Below, piece by piece: positions 26,033 through 34,190 of a DNA stretch of 64,000 bases. Source of the stretch: Streptococcus oralis subsp. tigurinus. Its GTDB lineage: Bacteria > Bacillota > Bacilli > Lactobacillales > Streptococcaceae. The translations under genes were made by a program, and so were the position numbers. The stretch covers positions 248,001-312,000 of the forward strand of contig NZ_AP018338.1 in assembly GCF_002356415.1 (NCBI RefSeq), given 5' to 3'. Within the stretch, counting starts at the first letter, position 1; every line of letters starts with the position of its first letter. The notes below the pieces were generated by a model. It did no database searches, was not told the origin of the DNA, and saw only the letters and a list, made by a program, of their open reading frames with translations.

Positions 26033-27785
26033 ACGTATTACAGGAAAAGAGTGGGGGATGATCCTACTCACTGTTCTTTTCACTTGTTTCTCGGTCTATC
26101 TCGAGTTAGAAGTGCCGACCTATATTTCAGAAATAACAGAATTGATTGGAACACCGGGTACGGAGTTAGGACAACTATGGTCTCCTGCTGCTAAGATGAT
26201 GGGCTTATCTCTCCTAGCCTTTCTGTCTTCTGTAACAGTTGGATTTTTTGCTTCTCGTGTTGCAGCGTCTTACACGACTCACTTGCGAAGAGATATTTTT
26301 AATCGTGTTCTAGATTTTTCGCAAACGGAAATCAAACGTTTTTCAATCCCCAGTCTTTTGACTCGAACGACCAATGATATTACGCAGGTTCAGATGCTCT
26401 TTACTATGGGCTTACAGGTAGTGACTCGTGGGCCTATCATGGCCATCTGGGCCATTGGAAAAATCCTTGGGAAGTCGGAATACTGGCTCTGGGCAGTAGT
26501 GGTGGCCGTCATTGTCAATGTCTTGATGACCACTGTTCTCATTACTCTAGCTTTTCCAAAACAATCTGTCATTCAAAAATTGACAGATAAACTCAATAGC
26601 ATCACTCGCGAAAGTTTGACTGGGATTCGGGTTGTTCGTGCTTATAATGCCGAGGATTACCAAGATAAGAAATTTGAAGAAGCCAATGATGAGGTGACTC
26701 GTCTCAATCTCTTTGTCAATCGATTGATGGCGATTATGAACCCTATTATGATGGCGATTTCCAGCGGTTTGACCTTAGCCATTTACTGGATTGGTGCCTA
26801 TATCATCAACGATGCAAGTTTGGCAGAACGTCTGCCACTCTTTAGTGATATGGTGGTCTTCATGTCCTATGCTATGCAGGTCGTGATGGGCTTCCTTCTC
26901 ATGGGAGCACTCTTTATCGTTCTTCCTCGTACCTTGGTTTCTGCAGGACGTATCAATCAAGTATTGGATTTGCATTCTTCTATTGAAAATCCTAGTCATG
27001 CACAGACAGCGGACCCTTCAGTTCAAGGACAAGTGGAATTTCGTGATGTGACTTTCCGCTACTCTAAAAACTCTGAAGCAGTCGTGGAACATGTCACTTT
27101 CAAAGCAGAAGCGGGTCAAACTGTGGCCTTTATCGGTTCAACTGGTTCTGGTAAATCTACTCTGGTCAACCTACTACCTCGTTTTTACGATGTATCCGCG
27201 GGAGAAATTCTAGTAGATGGTGTTAATGTGCAAGATTACGACTTGGTAGACTTGCGCAATAAGGTTGGCTATATTCCGCAGAAAGCAGTCCTCTTCTCAG
27301 GAGATGTTAAGGACAATCTAGATTTTGGTAAGAGCAAAGAAACTCCTCTAGGCGAAGCTGCTATGTGGCAAGCTCTGGAATTAGCCCAGTCTAAAAACTT
27401 TATCGAGGATAAGGAAGCAGGTCTGGCCTCTGAAGTAGCCCAAGGCGGAACCAACTTCTCAGGAGGTCAAAGACAGCGTTTGGCCATTGCGCGTGCCTTG
27501 GCTCGTAAGCCAGAGATTCTTATCTTTGATGACTCTTTCTCAGCCTTGGACTACAAGACAGACCGGATCTTGCGCCAAGAGCTAGCAGAGAAAACAAAAT
27601 CTATGACCAAGCTCATCGTAGCACAGCGGATTTCTACCATCATGGATGCCGACCTGATCTTAGTATTGGATCAAGGTAAAGTCGTGGGGCAAGGCACCCA
27701 CAAGGAACTTCTAGCTACCAATGAAGTCTACCAAGAAATTGCCTACTCACAACTATCGAAGGAGGAATTGGAACATGGAAAATAA
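26016..27785 (+). CDS. Heterodimeric ABC multidrug exporter, subunit 1 (degenerate ATP site)
   Basis: A 589-residue half-transporter: six membrane helices (residues 1-330), then a nucleotide-binding domain with Walker A GSTGSGKST from residue 374, signature FSGGQRQ near 481 and Walker B ILIFDDSFSALD. Residue 506, normally the catalytic Glu after Walker B, is Asp. The partner subunit has an altered signature. That pairing of one degenerate and one canonical ATP site is known from heterodimeric exporters such as LmrCD and BmrCD. It overlaps MarR upstream and the second subunit downstream (11 bp). Confidence 0.92.
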   Translation: MKKLAKRITGKEWGMILLTVLFTCFSVYLELEVPTYISEITELIGTPGTELGQLWSPAAKMMGLSLLAFLSSVTVGFFASRVAASYTTHLRRDIFNRVLDFSQTEIKRFSIPSLLTRTTNDITQVQMLFTMGLQVVTRGPIMAIWAIGKILGKSEYWLWAVVVAVIVNVLMTTVLITLAFPKQSVIQKLTDKLNSITRESLTGIRVVRAYNAEDYQDKKFEEANDEVTRLNLFVNRLMAIMNPIMMAISSGLTLAIYWIGAYIINDASLAERLPLFSDMVVFMSYAMQVVMGFLLMGALFIVLPRTLVSAGRINQVLDLHSSIENPSHAQTADPSVQGQVEFRDVTFRYSKNSEAVVEHVTFKAEAGQTVAFIGSTGSGKSTLVNLLPRFYDVSAGEILVDGVNVQDYDLVDLRNKVGYIPQKAVLFSGDVKDNLDFGKSKETPLGEAAMWQALELAQSKNFIEDKEAGLASEVAQGGTNFSGGQRQRLAIARALARKPEILIFDDSFSALDYKTDRILRQELAEKTKSMTKLIVAQRISTIMDADLILVLDQGKVVGQGTHKELLATNEVYQEIAYSQLSKEELEHGK

Positions 27786-29535
27786 GAAAATGTCTTTTTG
27801 GAAACACTCTAAACCTTTTCTAGCAGGTCTCCAACTTCCCCTACTAGTAGCGGTTGTAGCAGCTGTATGTTCAAGCATCATCACGGTTTATGGACCGACT
27901 AAGATAAAAGAAATCACCAACTTAATCTCAGATGGTTTGATGACGGGAATTGACCTAGAGGCTGTTTCAAGTATTGCTAGCTTTTTAGTGATTCTCTATG
28001 TACTTGGTGCTATCCTTAACTATACACAGGCCTATATCTTTTCAACAAGTATCCAACATTTTTCAAAACGCTTGCGGACGGCAATTGCTGAAAAAATCAA
28101 TCGTTTGCCCCTTGGCTATTTTGATCGTCATTCTCAAGGAGATACCCTTTCGCGCGTGACCAATGACGTTGATACGGCCGCTCAATCTCTCAATCAAAGT
28201 TTGGGAACAGTACTCTCAGCTAGCTTCTTGTTGATTGCTGTTTTGGTGACCATGTTTAGCATGAACTGGATTTTAGCTCTGGTAACGGTTGTTTCTACGC
28301 TTGTTGGTTTTGCGGCAGTTTCCGTAATTATGGCTAAGTCACAAGGGTACTTTAGAGCTCAGCAAAACAACTTGGCGGCTGTCAATGGTTATGTAGAAGA
28401 AATGTATTCGGGACACAATGTTGTAACGAGCTACAACGCAGTAGACACCTCTAAAGCGAAATTTGCAGGTTTGAATCAGAACTTGCACGACAGCATCTGG
28501 AAATCTCAGTTTATCTCTGGTATCATGATGCCAGCCATGTTCTTTGTTGGGAATTTTAGCTATGTTTTGGTCATCATTGTTGGGGCCGCGCTTGCTCTAG
28601 AAGGGCATATCACTATAGGGATTATTGTAGCCTTTATGGTTTACGTACGGACCTTCTCCCAACCCCTGTCACAGATTGCCCAAGGGATTACGAGCTTACA
28701 ACAAGCGAGTGCAGCCATGGGACGTGTCTTTGAATTTCTAGGTGAAGCTGAGATGCAGGATGAATCCCATAAGGAAAGACAATTGACTGGCATGAGAGGA
28801 GAAGTGGTCTTTGATCGCGTATCCTTTGGTTATACACCAGAACGCACCATCATCCATGACTTTTCTGCGACAGCTCATGCAGGCCAGAAGGTCGCTATCG
28901 TTGGGCCTACTGGAGCTGGTAAGACAACCATTGTCAATCTTTTGATGAAGTTCTATGAGATTGATAAGGGAAGTATCCGTATCGATGGAGTCGATACCAA
29001 GAATATGAAGCGCTCAGAAGTACATGATGCCTTTTCAATGGTCTTACAAGATACTTGGCTCTTTGAAGGAACCATTCGGGAAAATCTCATCTACAATCAG
29101 ACAGGTATCAGCGATGAGCGGATGATGGAAGCCAGCAAGGCTGTGGGAATTCACCACTTTATCATGACTTTGCCAGATGGCTACGATACTGTTTTGGATG
29201 ACACTGTGACCTTGTCTGTTGGACAGAAACAGCTTTTGACTATCGCTCGTGCTTTGTTGAAAGATGCACCGCTCTTGATTTTGGATGAAGCGACATCCTC
29301 AGTTGACACACGTACAGAGGAATTGATTCAGAAAGCCATGGACCGTTTGATGGAAGGCAGAACTTCCTTTGTCATCGCCCATCGCTTGTCAACTATTCGT
29401 AATGCTGATTTGATTCTTGTTATGAAAGATGGTAATATTATTGAGCAAGGCAATCACGAGGAGCTGATGGCGCAAGGTGGCTTCTATGCGGATCTCTACA
29501 ATAGTCAATTTACAGAAGACGAAGCAGAAGAATAA
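27775..29535 (+). CDS. Heterodimeric ABC multidrug exporter, subunit 2 (canonical Walker B)
   Basis: A 586-residue half-transporter: six membrane helices, then a nucleotide-binding domain with Walker A GPTGAGKTT from residue 377, signature LSVGQKQ at 480-486 (Val in place of the usual second-position Gly) and Walker B LLILDEATSSVD with the catalytic Glu505. The frame is open from 27721, but ATG 27775 with AAGGAGG 9 bases upstream is the likely start. It should pair with subunit 1. Substrate unknown; drug or peptide export is inferred from family and MarR control. Confidence 0.92.
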   Translation: MENKKMSFWKHSKPFLAGLQLPLLVAVVAAVCSSIITVYGPTKIKEITNLISDGLMTGIDLEAVSSIASFLVILYVLGAILNYTQAYIFSTSIQHFSKRLRTAIAEKINRLPLGYFDRHSQGDTLSRVTNDVDTAAQSLNQSLGTVLSASFLLIAVLVTMFSMNWILALVTVVSTLVGFAAVSVIMAKSQGYFRAQQNNLAAVNGYVEEMYSGHNVVTSYNAVDTSKAKFAGLNQNLHDSIWKSQFISGIMMPAMFFVGNFSYVLVIIVGAALALEGHITIGIIVAFMVYVRTFSQPLSQIAQGITSLQQASAAMGRVFEFLGEAEMQDESHKERQLTGMRGEVVFDRVSFGYTPERTIIHDFSATAHAGQKVAIVGPTGAGKTTIVNLLMKFYEIDKGSIRIDGVDTKNMKRSEVHDAFSMVLQDTWLFEGTIRENLIYNQTGISDERMMEASKAVGIHHFIMTLPDGYDTVLDDTVTLSVGQKQLLTIARALLKDAPLLILDEATSSVDTRTEELIQKAMDRLMEGRTSFVIAHRLSTIRNADLILVMKDGNIIEQGNHEELMAQGGFYADLYNSQFTEDEAEE

Positions 29536-29540
29536 ATCTA

Positions 29541-29566
29541 AAGAAGGCTTGACGGCCTTCTTTTTC
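29541..29566 (+). terminator. Terminator after the ABC exporter
   Basis: AAGAAGGC (29541-29548) with GCCTTCTT (29555-29562), followed by T. Confidence 0.85.
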
Positions 29567-29632
29567 TGCACTATACTAGAAGACAAACGTCTCACCTGTA
29601 GACGAAAACAAGGTAATGAATGAGAAGTATAA

Positions 29633-30136
29633 ATGAAAAATTATCAAGAATGGTATAGAAATATCAGCTCCAGACTCACTAGTTATCCAACCCTTTTATT
29701 TCTGTTACGGAGTTTCAATCGTTTGATGACAGTCGCCATGCCCCTGGTCTATCTGATCTTGCTAGTCACCACTTGCCTGAAACTAGAACTTGGTCAGCAA
29801 GTTGGGGTTTATGTGCTTATTCCTGCATCAGGATTTGTGGTCTTGTCCCTGTTTCGTAAGAAAATCAATCACCCGCGACCTTATGAAACTTGGGATATCA
29901 GTCCCCTGCTTGAAAAAGATAGTTCGGGAAAGTCTATGCCTAGTCGCCATGTCTTTTCGGCAACCATCATCTCCATGGCCTGTCTGCATGCTAGTCTACC
30001 TGTTGGCTTAGCATGCTTGCTCTTCTCAGCTTTGCTGGGCTTGGTGAGGGTTTTAGGTGGTGTTCATTATCCCAAGGATGTCTTGGTTGGCTATGCTTGT
30101 GGTCTCATGTGGGGGCTCCTTTTCTTCCTATTCTGA
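29633..30136 (+). CDS. PAP2-family membrane phosphatase
   Basis: A 167-residue membrane protein with the three phosphatase motifs in order: KKINHPRP (K-x6-RP), MPSRHVF (PSGH-like; Ser where Gly is usual) and RVLGGVHYPKDVLVG (S/G-R-x5-H-x3-D), with four to six membrane helices. Family members hydrolyse lipid phosphates such as undecaprenyl pyrophosphate or phosphatidylglycerol phosphate at the outer face of the membrane; the substrate here is unknown. A GAGAAG site precedes the ATG, and a weak TATACT (29572-29577) may be the -10. No terminator is seen after it. Confidence 0.88.
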   Translation: MKNYQEWYRNISSRLTSYPTLLFLLRSFNRLMTVAMPLVYLILLVTTCLKLELGQQVGVYVLIPASGFVVLSLFRKKINHPRPYETWDISPLLEKDSSGKSMPSRHVFSATIISMACLHASLPVGLACLLFSALLGLVRVLGGVHYPKDVLVGYACGLMWGLLFFLF

Positions 30137-30160
30137 TATGTAAGTTAATCTAGTCCTACA

Positions 30161-30190
30161 ACCACTTACTGCTTCAAAATGACCACTTGC
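30161..30190 (+). promoter_or_regulatory. LytTR-type direct repeat operator
   Basis: ACCACTTAC (30161-30169) and ACCACTTGC (30182-30190): two 9-bp repeats separated by exactly 12 bp, a period of 21 bp. This spacing is typical for LytTR-domain regulators (ComE, BlpR, HdrR/BrsR). They lie just upstream of the promoter of a LytTR gene, so autoregulation is likely. Confidence 0.7.
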
Positions 30191-30200
30191 TTTTTTGCCC

Positions 30201-30229
30201 TTGTTTTCCTCATTTAGCTTTGATATAGT
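30201..30229 (+). promoter_or_regulatory. Promoter of the LytTR gene
   Basis: TTGTTT (30201-30206), 17-bp spacer ending in TGA, TATAGT (30224-30229). The -35 starts 10 bp after the direct repeat. Confidence 0.7.
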
Positions 30230-30249
30230 AGAGTCAGAAAGGAGATGTG

Positions 30250-30696
30250 ATGAAGTTACGAATTGAGATTGACGGCAATTTAGAGGAGACTGAAATTGTC
30301 ATCAAGACCCCCACTTTGACAGATGAAATTGCAGATTTGCAACGGCTCTTGCAAGAGTCAAAGGCTCCGAGGTTGACTTTTTACAAGGGGACAGGTGAAT
30401 ATTATCTAGACCTTTCAGAAATTCTCTTCTTTGAAACAGAAGGGAGCAAGATCTACGCTCATAACCAGAAGGAAGCCTATGAAGTACGTCTCAAACTCTA
30501 TGAGTTGGAGTCCATCTTGCCTCGCTATTTTAGTCGAGTATCCAAGTCAACTATTGCAAACATCCGTCAGATTTACTCAGTGGACAAGTCCTTTTCAGGA
30601 ACGGGCACCATTTCCTTTTATCAGACGCACAAGGAGGTTCATGTGTCACGACATTACCAGTCCCTCCTAAAAGAAAATCTAAGAAACATGAGGTAA
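30250..30696 (+). CDS. LytTR-domain DNA-binding regulator
   Basis: A 148-residue regulator with no receiver domain. Residues 45-148 form the LytTR domain (YLDLSEILFFETEGSKIYAHNQ, LKLYELESIL, YFSRVSKSTIANI). The start is ATG 30250 behind AAAGGAG; a GTG one codon earlier is possible. The next gene, 5 bp on, encodes a membrane protein. A stand-alone LytTR protein followed by a membrane partner is the layout of the LytTR regulatory systems HdrRM and BrsRM of S. mutans, in which the membrane protein restrains the regulator. Target genes are unknown apart from its own promoter. Confidence 0.9.
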   Translation: MKLRIEIDGNLEETEIVIKTPTLTDEIADLQRLLQESKAPRLTFYKGTGEYYLDLSEILFFETEGSKIYAHNQKEAYEVRLKLYELESILPRYFSRVSKSTIANIRQIYSVDKSFSGTGTISFYQTHKEVHVSRHYQSLLKENLRNMR

Positions 30697-30701
30697 AAGA
30701 C

Positions 30702-31376
30702 ATGAAAAAGAAAGCATTTGGTATTATTTTATTGGTTTTAGCAGCCTGGATCTTGCTGCAAGGAAATTTTGGCATTCCTTCTTTGGATGGTAAGATATGG
30801 CCTTTGCTAGGAATTGTTTTTTTTGCTTATAAGTCCATTGAGTCCATCCTTAGACGCCATCTAACTTCGGCAGTTTTTACAGGTTTACTGGCGCTCATCA
30901 TTGCAAATTACGCTTATGAGTTGTTGCCAGTTACAAATCATTCTCTCATCTGGGCTAGCATCTTAGTAGTACTCGGTGTTGGTTATCTGACACATTCAAG
31001 TAAGTTCTGGCATGAGAAAAAATGGTGGTACAACGGTGAACGAACAGTCATCACAGATAAGGAAGTCACTTTTGGCAGTGGAACCTTCTATAAACAAGAT
31101 CAAGATATTGTAGACGACCAAGTGGAAGTCGCTTTTGGGGACGCTAAAATCTACTATGACAATGCAGAGATGTTAGGTGATTTTGCGACTTTAAATATTG
31201 AAGTGGCCTTCGGAAATGCAACAGTCTATGTCCCACAACACTGGCGAGTCGATCTGAAAGTAGAAACATCCTTTGGTGCAGCTAAGGCAGATGCTCCTGT
31301 AGCACCAACAAACAAAACCTTGATTATTCGTGGGGAAGTTGCTTTTGGTAAACTTGGAGTTGTTTACGTTAAATAA
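30702..31376 (+). CDS. Membrane protein with LiaF-like C-terminal domain
   Basis: A 224-residue protein: four short membrane helices in residues 1-100, then a soluble beta-rich domain with repeated Phe-Gly motifs (VTFGSGTFYKQD, VEVAFGDAKIYYDNA, NIEVAFGNATVYVP, VETSFGAAKADAP, GEVAFGKLGVVYV). This matches the C-terminal domain of LiaF/VraT-type inhibitors of cell-envelope stress signalling. Translation starts 5 bp after the LytTR gene. By position and domain it is probably the negative partner of the LytTR regulator (inference). Confidence 0.85.
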   Translation: MKKKAFGIILLVLAAWILLQGNFGIPSLDGKIWPLLGIVFFAYKSIESILRRHLTSAVFTGLLALIIANYAYELLPVTNHSLIWASILVVLGVGYLTHSSKFWHEKKWWYNGERTVITDKEVTFGSGTFYKQDQDIVDDQVEVAFGDAKIYYDNAEMLGDFATLNIEVAFGNATVYVPQHWRVDLKVETSFGAAKADAPVAPTNKTLIIRGEVAFGKLGVVYVK

Positions 31377-31395
31377 AAAAAGTCTTCGAATTTCC

Positions 31396-31424
31396 TTGCC
31401 AAAATAGAGAAAGTGTGATAACAT
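31396..31424 (+). promoter_or_regulatory. Promoter of rpmB
   Basis: TTGCCA (31396-31401), 17-bp spacer ending in TGA, TAACAT (31419-31424). A leader of about 50 nt follows with the palindrome GTGCTAGCAC. Confidence 0.65.
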
Positions 31425-31482
31425 AGTACGGTATGTGGTGCTAGCACATCCGCTATATTAGATCTAATAGGAGGAAAACACA

Positions 31483-31671
31483 ATGGCTAAAGTATGTTAC
31501 TTTACAGGTCGTAAGACTGTATCTGGAAACAACCGTTCACACGCGATGAACCAAACAAAACGTGCCGTAAAACCAAACCTTCAAAAAGTTACTGTTCTTA
31601 TCGATGGTAAACCTAAAAAAGTTTGGGCTTCAGCTCGTGCTTTGAAATCAGGTAAAGTTGAACGCGTTTAA
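31483..31671 (+). CDS. rpmB: Ribosomal protein L28
   Basis: A 62-residue basic protein of the large ribosomal subunit. [23 protein letters not shown] and the VKPNLQKV segment are diagnostic. AGGAGG precedes the ATG. It is a single-gene unit with its own promoter and terminator. Confidence 0.97.
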   Translation: MAKVCYFTGRKTVSGNNRSHAMNQTKRAVKPNLQKVTVLIDGKPKKVWASARALKSGKVERV

Positions 31672-31679
31672 TAAAAATG

Positions 31680-31701
31680 AAAAGACCGCTTAGGTCTTTT
31701 T
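31680..31701 (+). terminator. Terminator after rpmB
   Basis: AAAAGACC (31680-31687) with GGTCTTTT (31693-31700), followed by T. Confidence 0.85.
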
Positions 31702-31766
31702 CTTTTGCTCTAGAGATAAAACCATTTGAAAAATAGAGTAAATATCCGCCGATACAGCATTCTGCT

Positions 31767-31795
31767 TTTACACTTGGGCTGAAATATGATAAAAT
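31767..31795 (+). promoter_or_regulatory. Promoter of the Asp23/FakA-like operon
   Basis: TTTACA (31767-31772), 17-bp spacer ending in TGA, TAAAAT (31790-31795). Confidence 0.75.
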
Positions 31796-31823
31796 AGAGT
31801 ATCAACTAGTTGAGGTAAAAAAA

Positions 31824-32189
31824 ATGACTGTAAAAATTAATACAAAAGATGGTCAAATCGAACTGACAGATGAAGTGATTGCAACCGTAGTAGGTGGTGC
31901 CGCAACTGAGATTTTTGGTGTGGTCGGTATGGCTAGTAAAAATGCCCTCAAAGACAATTTCCAAGCCCTCCTTGGTAAGGAAAATTATTCTAAGGGTGTT
32001 GTCGTGAAGGCAGCCGAAGATGGTAGCATCGCAGTTGATGTTTATACCGTGTTGAGCTACGGAATAAAGATAAGCGAAGTGTCAAAAAACATTCAAGAGC
32101 GTGTTCGTTTTAGTCTAGAAAATCAACTAGGAATTACTGCTCAGACTGTGAATGTCTACATTCAAAATATCAAAGTTGTAGGAGAATAA
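31824..32189 (+). CDS. Asp23/Gls24-family envelope stress protein (YloU-like)
   Basis: A 121-residue protein with the Asp23 signature (GQIELTDEVIATVVGGAATEIFGVVGM ... VVVKAAEDGSIAVDVYTVLSYG). Family members sit at the inner face of the membrane or are linked to envelope stress; the exact role of this YloU type is not known. It directly precedes the FakA-like gene (2 bp gap), an order conserved in Firmicutes. Confidence 0.9.
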   Translation: MTVKINTKDGQIELTDEVIATVVGGAATEIFGVVGMASKNALKDNFQALLGKENYSKGVVVKAAEDGSIAVDVYTVLSYGIKISEVSKNIQERVRFSLENQLGITAQTVNVYIQNIKVVGE

Positions 32190-32191
32190 TC

Positions 32192-33859
32192 GTGTCAAAA
32201 ATTACTACCAGTTTATTCCAAGAGATGGTGCAAGCTGCATCAACTCGTTTGAATAAGCAAGCAGAATATGTCAATTCATTGAATGTCTTTCCGGTTCCAG
32301 ATGGAGATACTGGGACAAATATGGGAATGACCATTGAAAATGGTGCGAAAGAAGTAGCAGACAAGCCTGCTTCTACAGTTGGAGAAGTAGCGAGCATTCT
32401 TGCCAAAGGGCTCTTGATGGGTGCGCGTGGGAACTCAGGGGTTATCACTTCTCAGCTCTTCCGTGGCTTCTCCCAAGCTATCAAGGAAAAGGATGAGTTA
32501 ACAGGTCAAGACTTGGCTCTTGCCTTCCAATCTGGTGTCGAAGTAGCTTATAAAGCGGTTATGAAACCAGTTGAAGGAACCATTTTGACTGTTTCTCGTG
32601 GAGCGGCTATTGGGGCTAAGAAAAAAGCCGAGGAGACAGATGATGCTGTTGAGGTCATGCGTGCAGCCTTGGAAGGTGCAAAAGCAGCTTTGGCTAAGAC
32701 ACCAGAAATGCTTCCAGTCCTTAAGGAAGTTGGTGTGGTAGACTCAGGTGGTCAAGGTTTGGTCTTCATCTACGAAGGATTCCTTTCAGCTCTTACTGGT
32801 GAATACAGTGCTTCTGAAGACTTTGTAGCGACTCCTGCAAACATGAGTGAAATGATCAATGCAGAGCACCACAAGTCTGTGGCAGGGCATGTGGCAACTG
32901 AGGATATTACCTTCGGTTACTGTACGGAAATCATGGTAGCCCTCAAACAAGGTCCAACTTATTCTAAGGACTTTGACTACGATGAATTCCGTAACTACTT
33001 GAATGAACTCGGAGACTCTCTACTTGTTGTCAACGATGATGAGATCGTCAAAGTTCACGTCCATACAGAAGATCCAGGTCTTGTCATGCAAGAAGGTCTT
33101 AAATATGGTAGCTTGATCAAGGTCAAAGTGGACAACATGCGTAATCAACACGAGGCGCAAGTTGAAAAAGAAGCGACTCAAGGAAATAAGCCCGCTGAAA
33201 CAAAAGAGTACGCCCTTATCGCAGTAGTAGCAGGTCAAGGCTTGGCAGATATCTTCCGTGCCCAAGGTGTGGATTATGTCATCGAAGGTGGTCAGACGAT
33301 GAATCCTTCAACAGAAGACTTTATCAAGGCTGTTGAACAGGTCAATGCTCGCAACATCATCTTCTTGCCGAACAACAAAAATATCTTTATGGCAGCTCAG
33401 TCTGCGGCTGAAGTGCTTGAACAACCTGCTGTTGTGGTAGAAGCACGTACAATTCCTCAAGGATTGACGAGTCTTCTTGCATTTGACCCAAGTAAATCAA
33501 TCGAAGAAAATAAAGAACGCATGACTGCAGCCCTTGGCGATGTCGTAAGCGGAAGTGTAACAACAGCCGTTCGTGATACAACTATCGATGGATTAGCAAT
33601 TCATGAAAATGACAATCTTGGTATGGTCGATGGAAAAATCCTTGTGTCAAATCCTGACATGCATCAAACCTTGACTGAAACCTTGAAGCACATGATAGAC
33701 GAAGATAGTGAAATCGTAACTTTCTATGTCGGTGAAGATGGAAGTGAAGAATTAGCCAACCAAATCGCCCAAGAAATTGCAGAAGAATTCGAAGACGTTG
33801 AAGTCGAAATCCACCAAGGTCAACAACCTGTATACCCATATCTTTTCAGTGTGGAATAA
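32192..33859 (+). CDS. fakA: Fatty acid kinase FakA-like (DAK2-domain, YloV family)
   Basis: A 555-residue cytoplasmic protein. The N-terminal DAK2/DhaL domain (residues 1-200) holds the nucleotide/Mg motif NVFPVPDGDTGTNM and GARGNSGVI; a middle domain and a DegV-like C-terminal region follow. FakA phosphorylates exogenous fatty acids delivered by FakB proteins (known in Staphylococcus and Streptococcus). The start is GTG 32192 with TAGGAGA 8 bases upstream. A strong terminator follows. Confidence 0.9.
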   Translation: MSKITTSLFQEMVQAASTRLNKQAEYVNSLNVFPVPDGDTGTNMGMTIENGAKEVADKPASTVGEVASILAKGLLMGARGNSGVITSQLFRGFSQAIKEKDELTGQDLALAFQSGVEVAYKAVMKPVEGTILTVSRGAAIGAKKKAEETDDAVEVMRAALEGAKAALAKTPEMLPVLKEVGVVDSGGQGLVFIYEGFLSALTGEYSASEDFVATPANMSEMINAEHHKSVAGHVATEDITFGYCTEIMVALKQGPTYSKDFDYDEFRNYLNELGDSLLVVNDDEIVKVHVHTEDPGLVMQEGLKYGSLIKVKVDNMRNQHEAQVEKEATQGNKPAETKEYALIAVVAGQGLADIFRAQGVDYVIEGGQTMNPSTEDFIKAVEQVNARNIIFLPNNKNIFMAAQSAAEVLEQPAVVVEARTIPQGLTSLLAFDPSKSIEENKERMTAALGDVVSGSVTTAVRDTTIDGLAIHENDNLGMVDGKILVSNPDMHQTLTETLKHMIDEDSEIVTFYVGEDGSEELANQIAQEIAEEFEDVEVEIHQGQQPVYPYLFSVE

Positions 33860-33873
33860 AAATTTAATCGATT

Positions 33874-33907
33874 AAAAAGAAAGTTGATTTTGCAACTTTC
33901 TTTTTTT
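33874..33907 (+). terminator. Terminator after fakA
   Basis: Thirteen-base-pair perfect stem (33874-33886 with 33893-33905) ending in T. Its T run abuts the palindrome at 33907-33922. Confidence 0.9.
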
Positions 33908-33972
33908 ATGACATTTGTCATATTTCCTAGTGACAGAAGCATCTAGCTCCGCCAACTTCAAAAGTCTATAAT
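33907..33972 (+). promoter_or_regulatory. Palindromic operator and promoter of the TCS11-like operon
   Basis: TATGACATTTGTCATA (33907-33922) is a perfect 16-bp palindrome, followed by a half-site TGACA at 33931. The -10 is TATAAT (33967-33972), and no -35 is visible, which fits an activator-dependent promoter. The palindrome centre is about 64 bp before the expected start of transcription, a class I activator position. The same sequence (read from the other strand) occurs at 22163-22178. Confidence 0.75.
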
Positions 33973-33998
33973 TGAAGTATGAAATGGAGGAAGAAGAA

Positions 33999-34190
33999 AT
34001 GAAAAATAAAATGATTGTCGCAGTGAGTTTAGTAGCAGCAGGAGTTATGACCTATCTCATGTTTTCAGGATTGGACGAGGGTTTCTACCATTTTCCTTGG
34101 GAGCTCTTTGCTGGCTTTGGAATGATGTCTTGGCTTGTCAGAGAAGGTTTGAAATTGGTCAGAGATGTGAAAAAGGAGTTTGAGGAATGA
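33999..34190 (+). CDS. Small membrane protein 1 of the TCS11-like operon
   Basis: A 63-residue protein with two hydrophobic segments (VAVSLVAAGVMTYLMFSG, then FPWELFAGFGMMSWLV) and a charged C-terminal tail. ATG 33999 with GGAGG 9 bases upstream is the likely start; the open frame from 33972 overlaps the -10. It overlaps the next gene by 4 bp. Function unknown; position suggests a role with the ABC exporter and two-component system. Confidence 0.75.
   Translation: MKNKMIVAVSLVAAGVMTYLMFSGLDEGFYHFPWELFAGFGMMSWLVREGLKLVRDVKKEFEE

Larger units (their letters stand above)
25455..26375 (+). repeat. Direct repeat, right copy (MarR promoter, MarR gene and start of ABC exporter)
   Basis: Matches 16374-17292 at an offset of 9,081 bp. 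This copy continues into intact ABC genes and is presumed to be the functional locus. Recombination between the copies would remove 9.1 kb. Confidence 0.9.
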
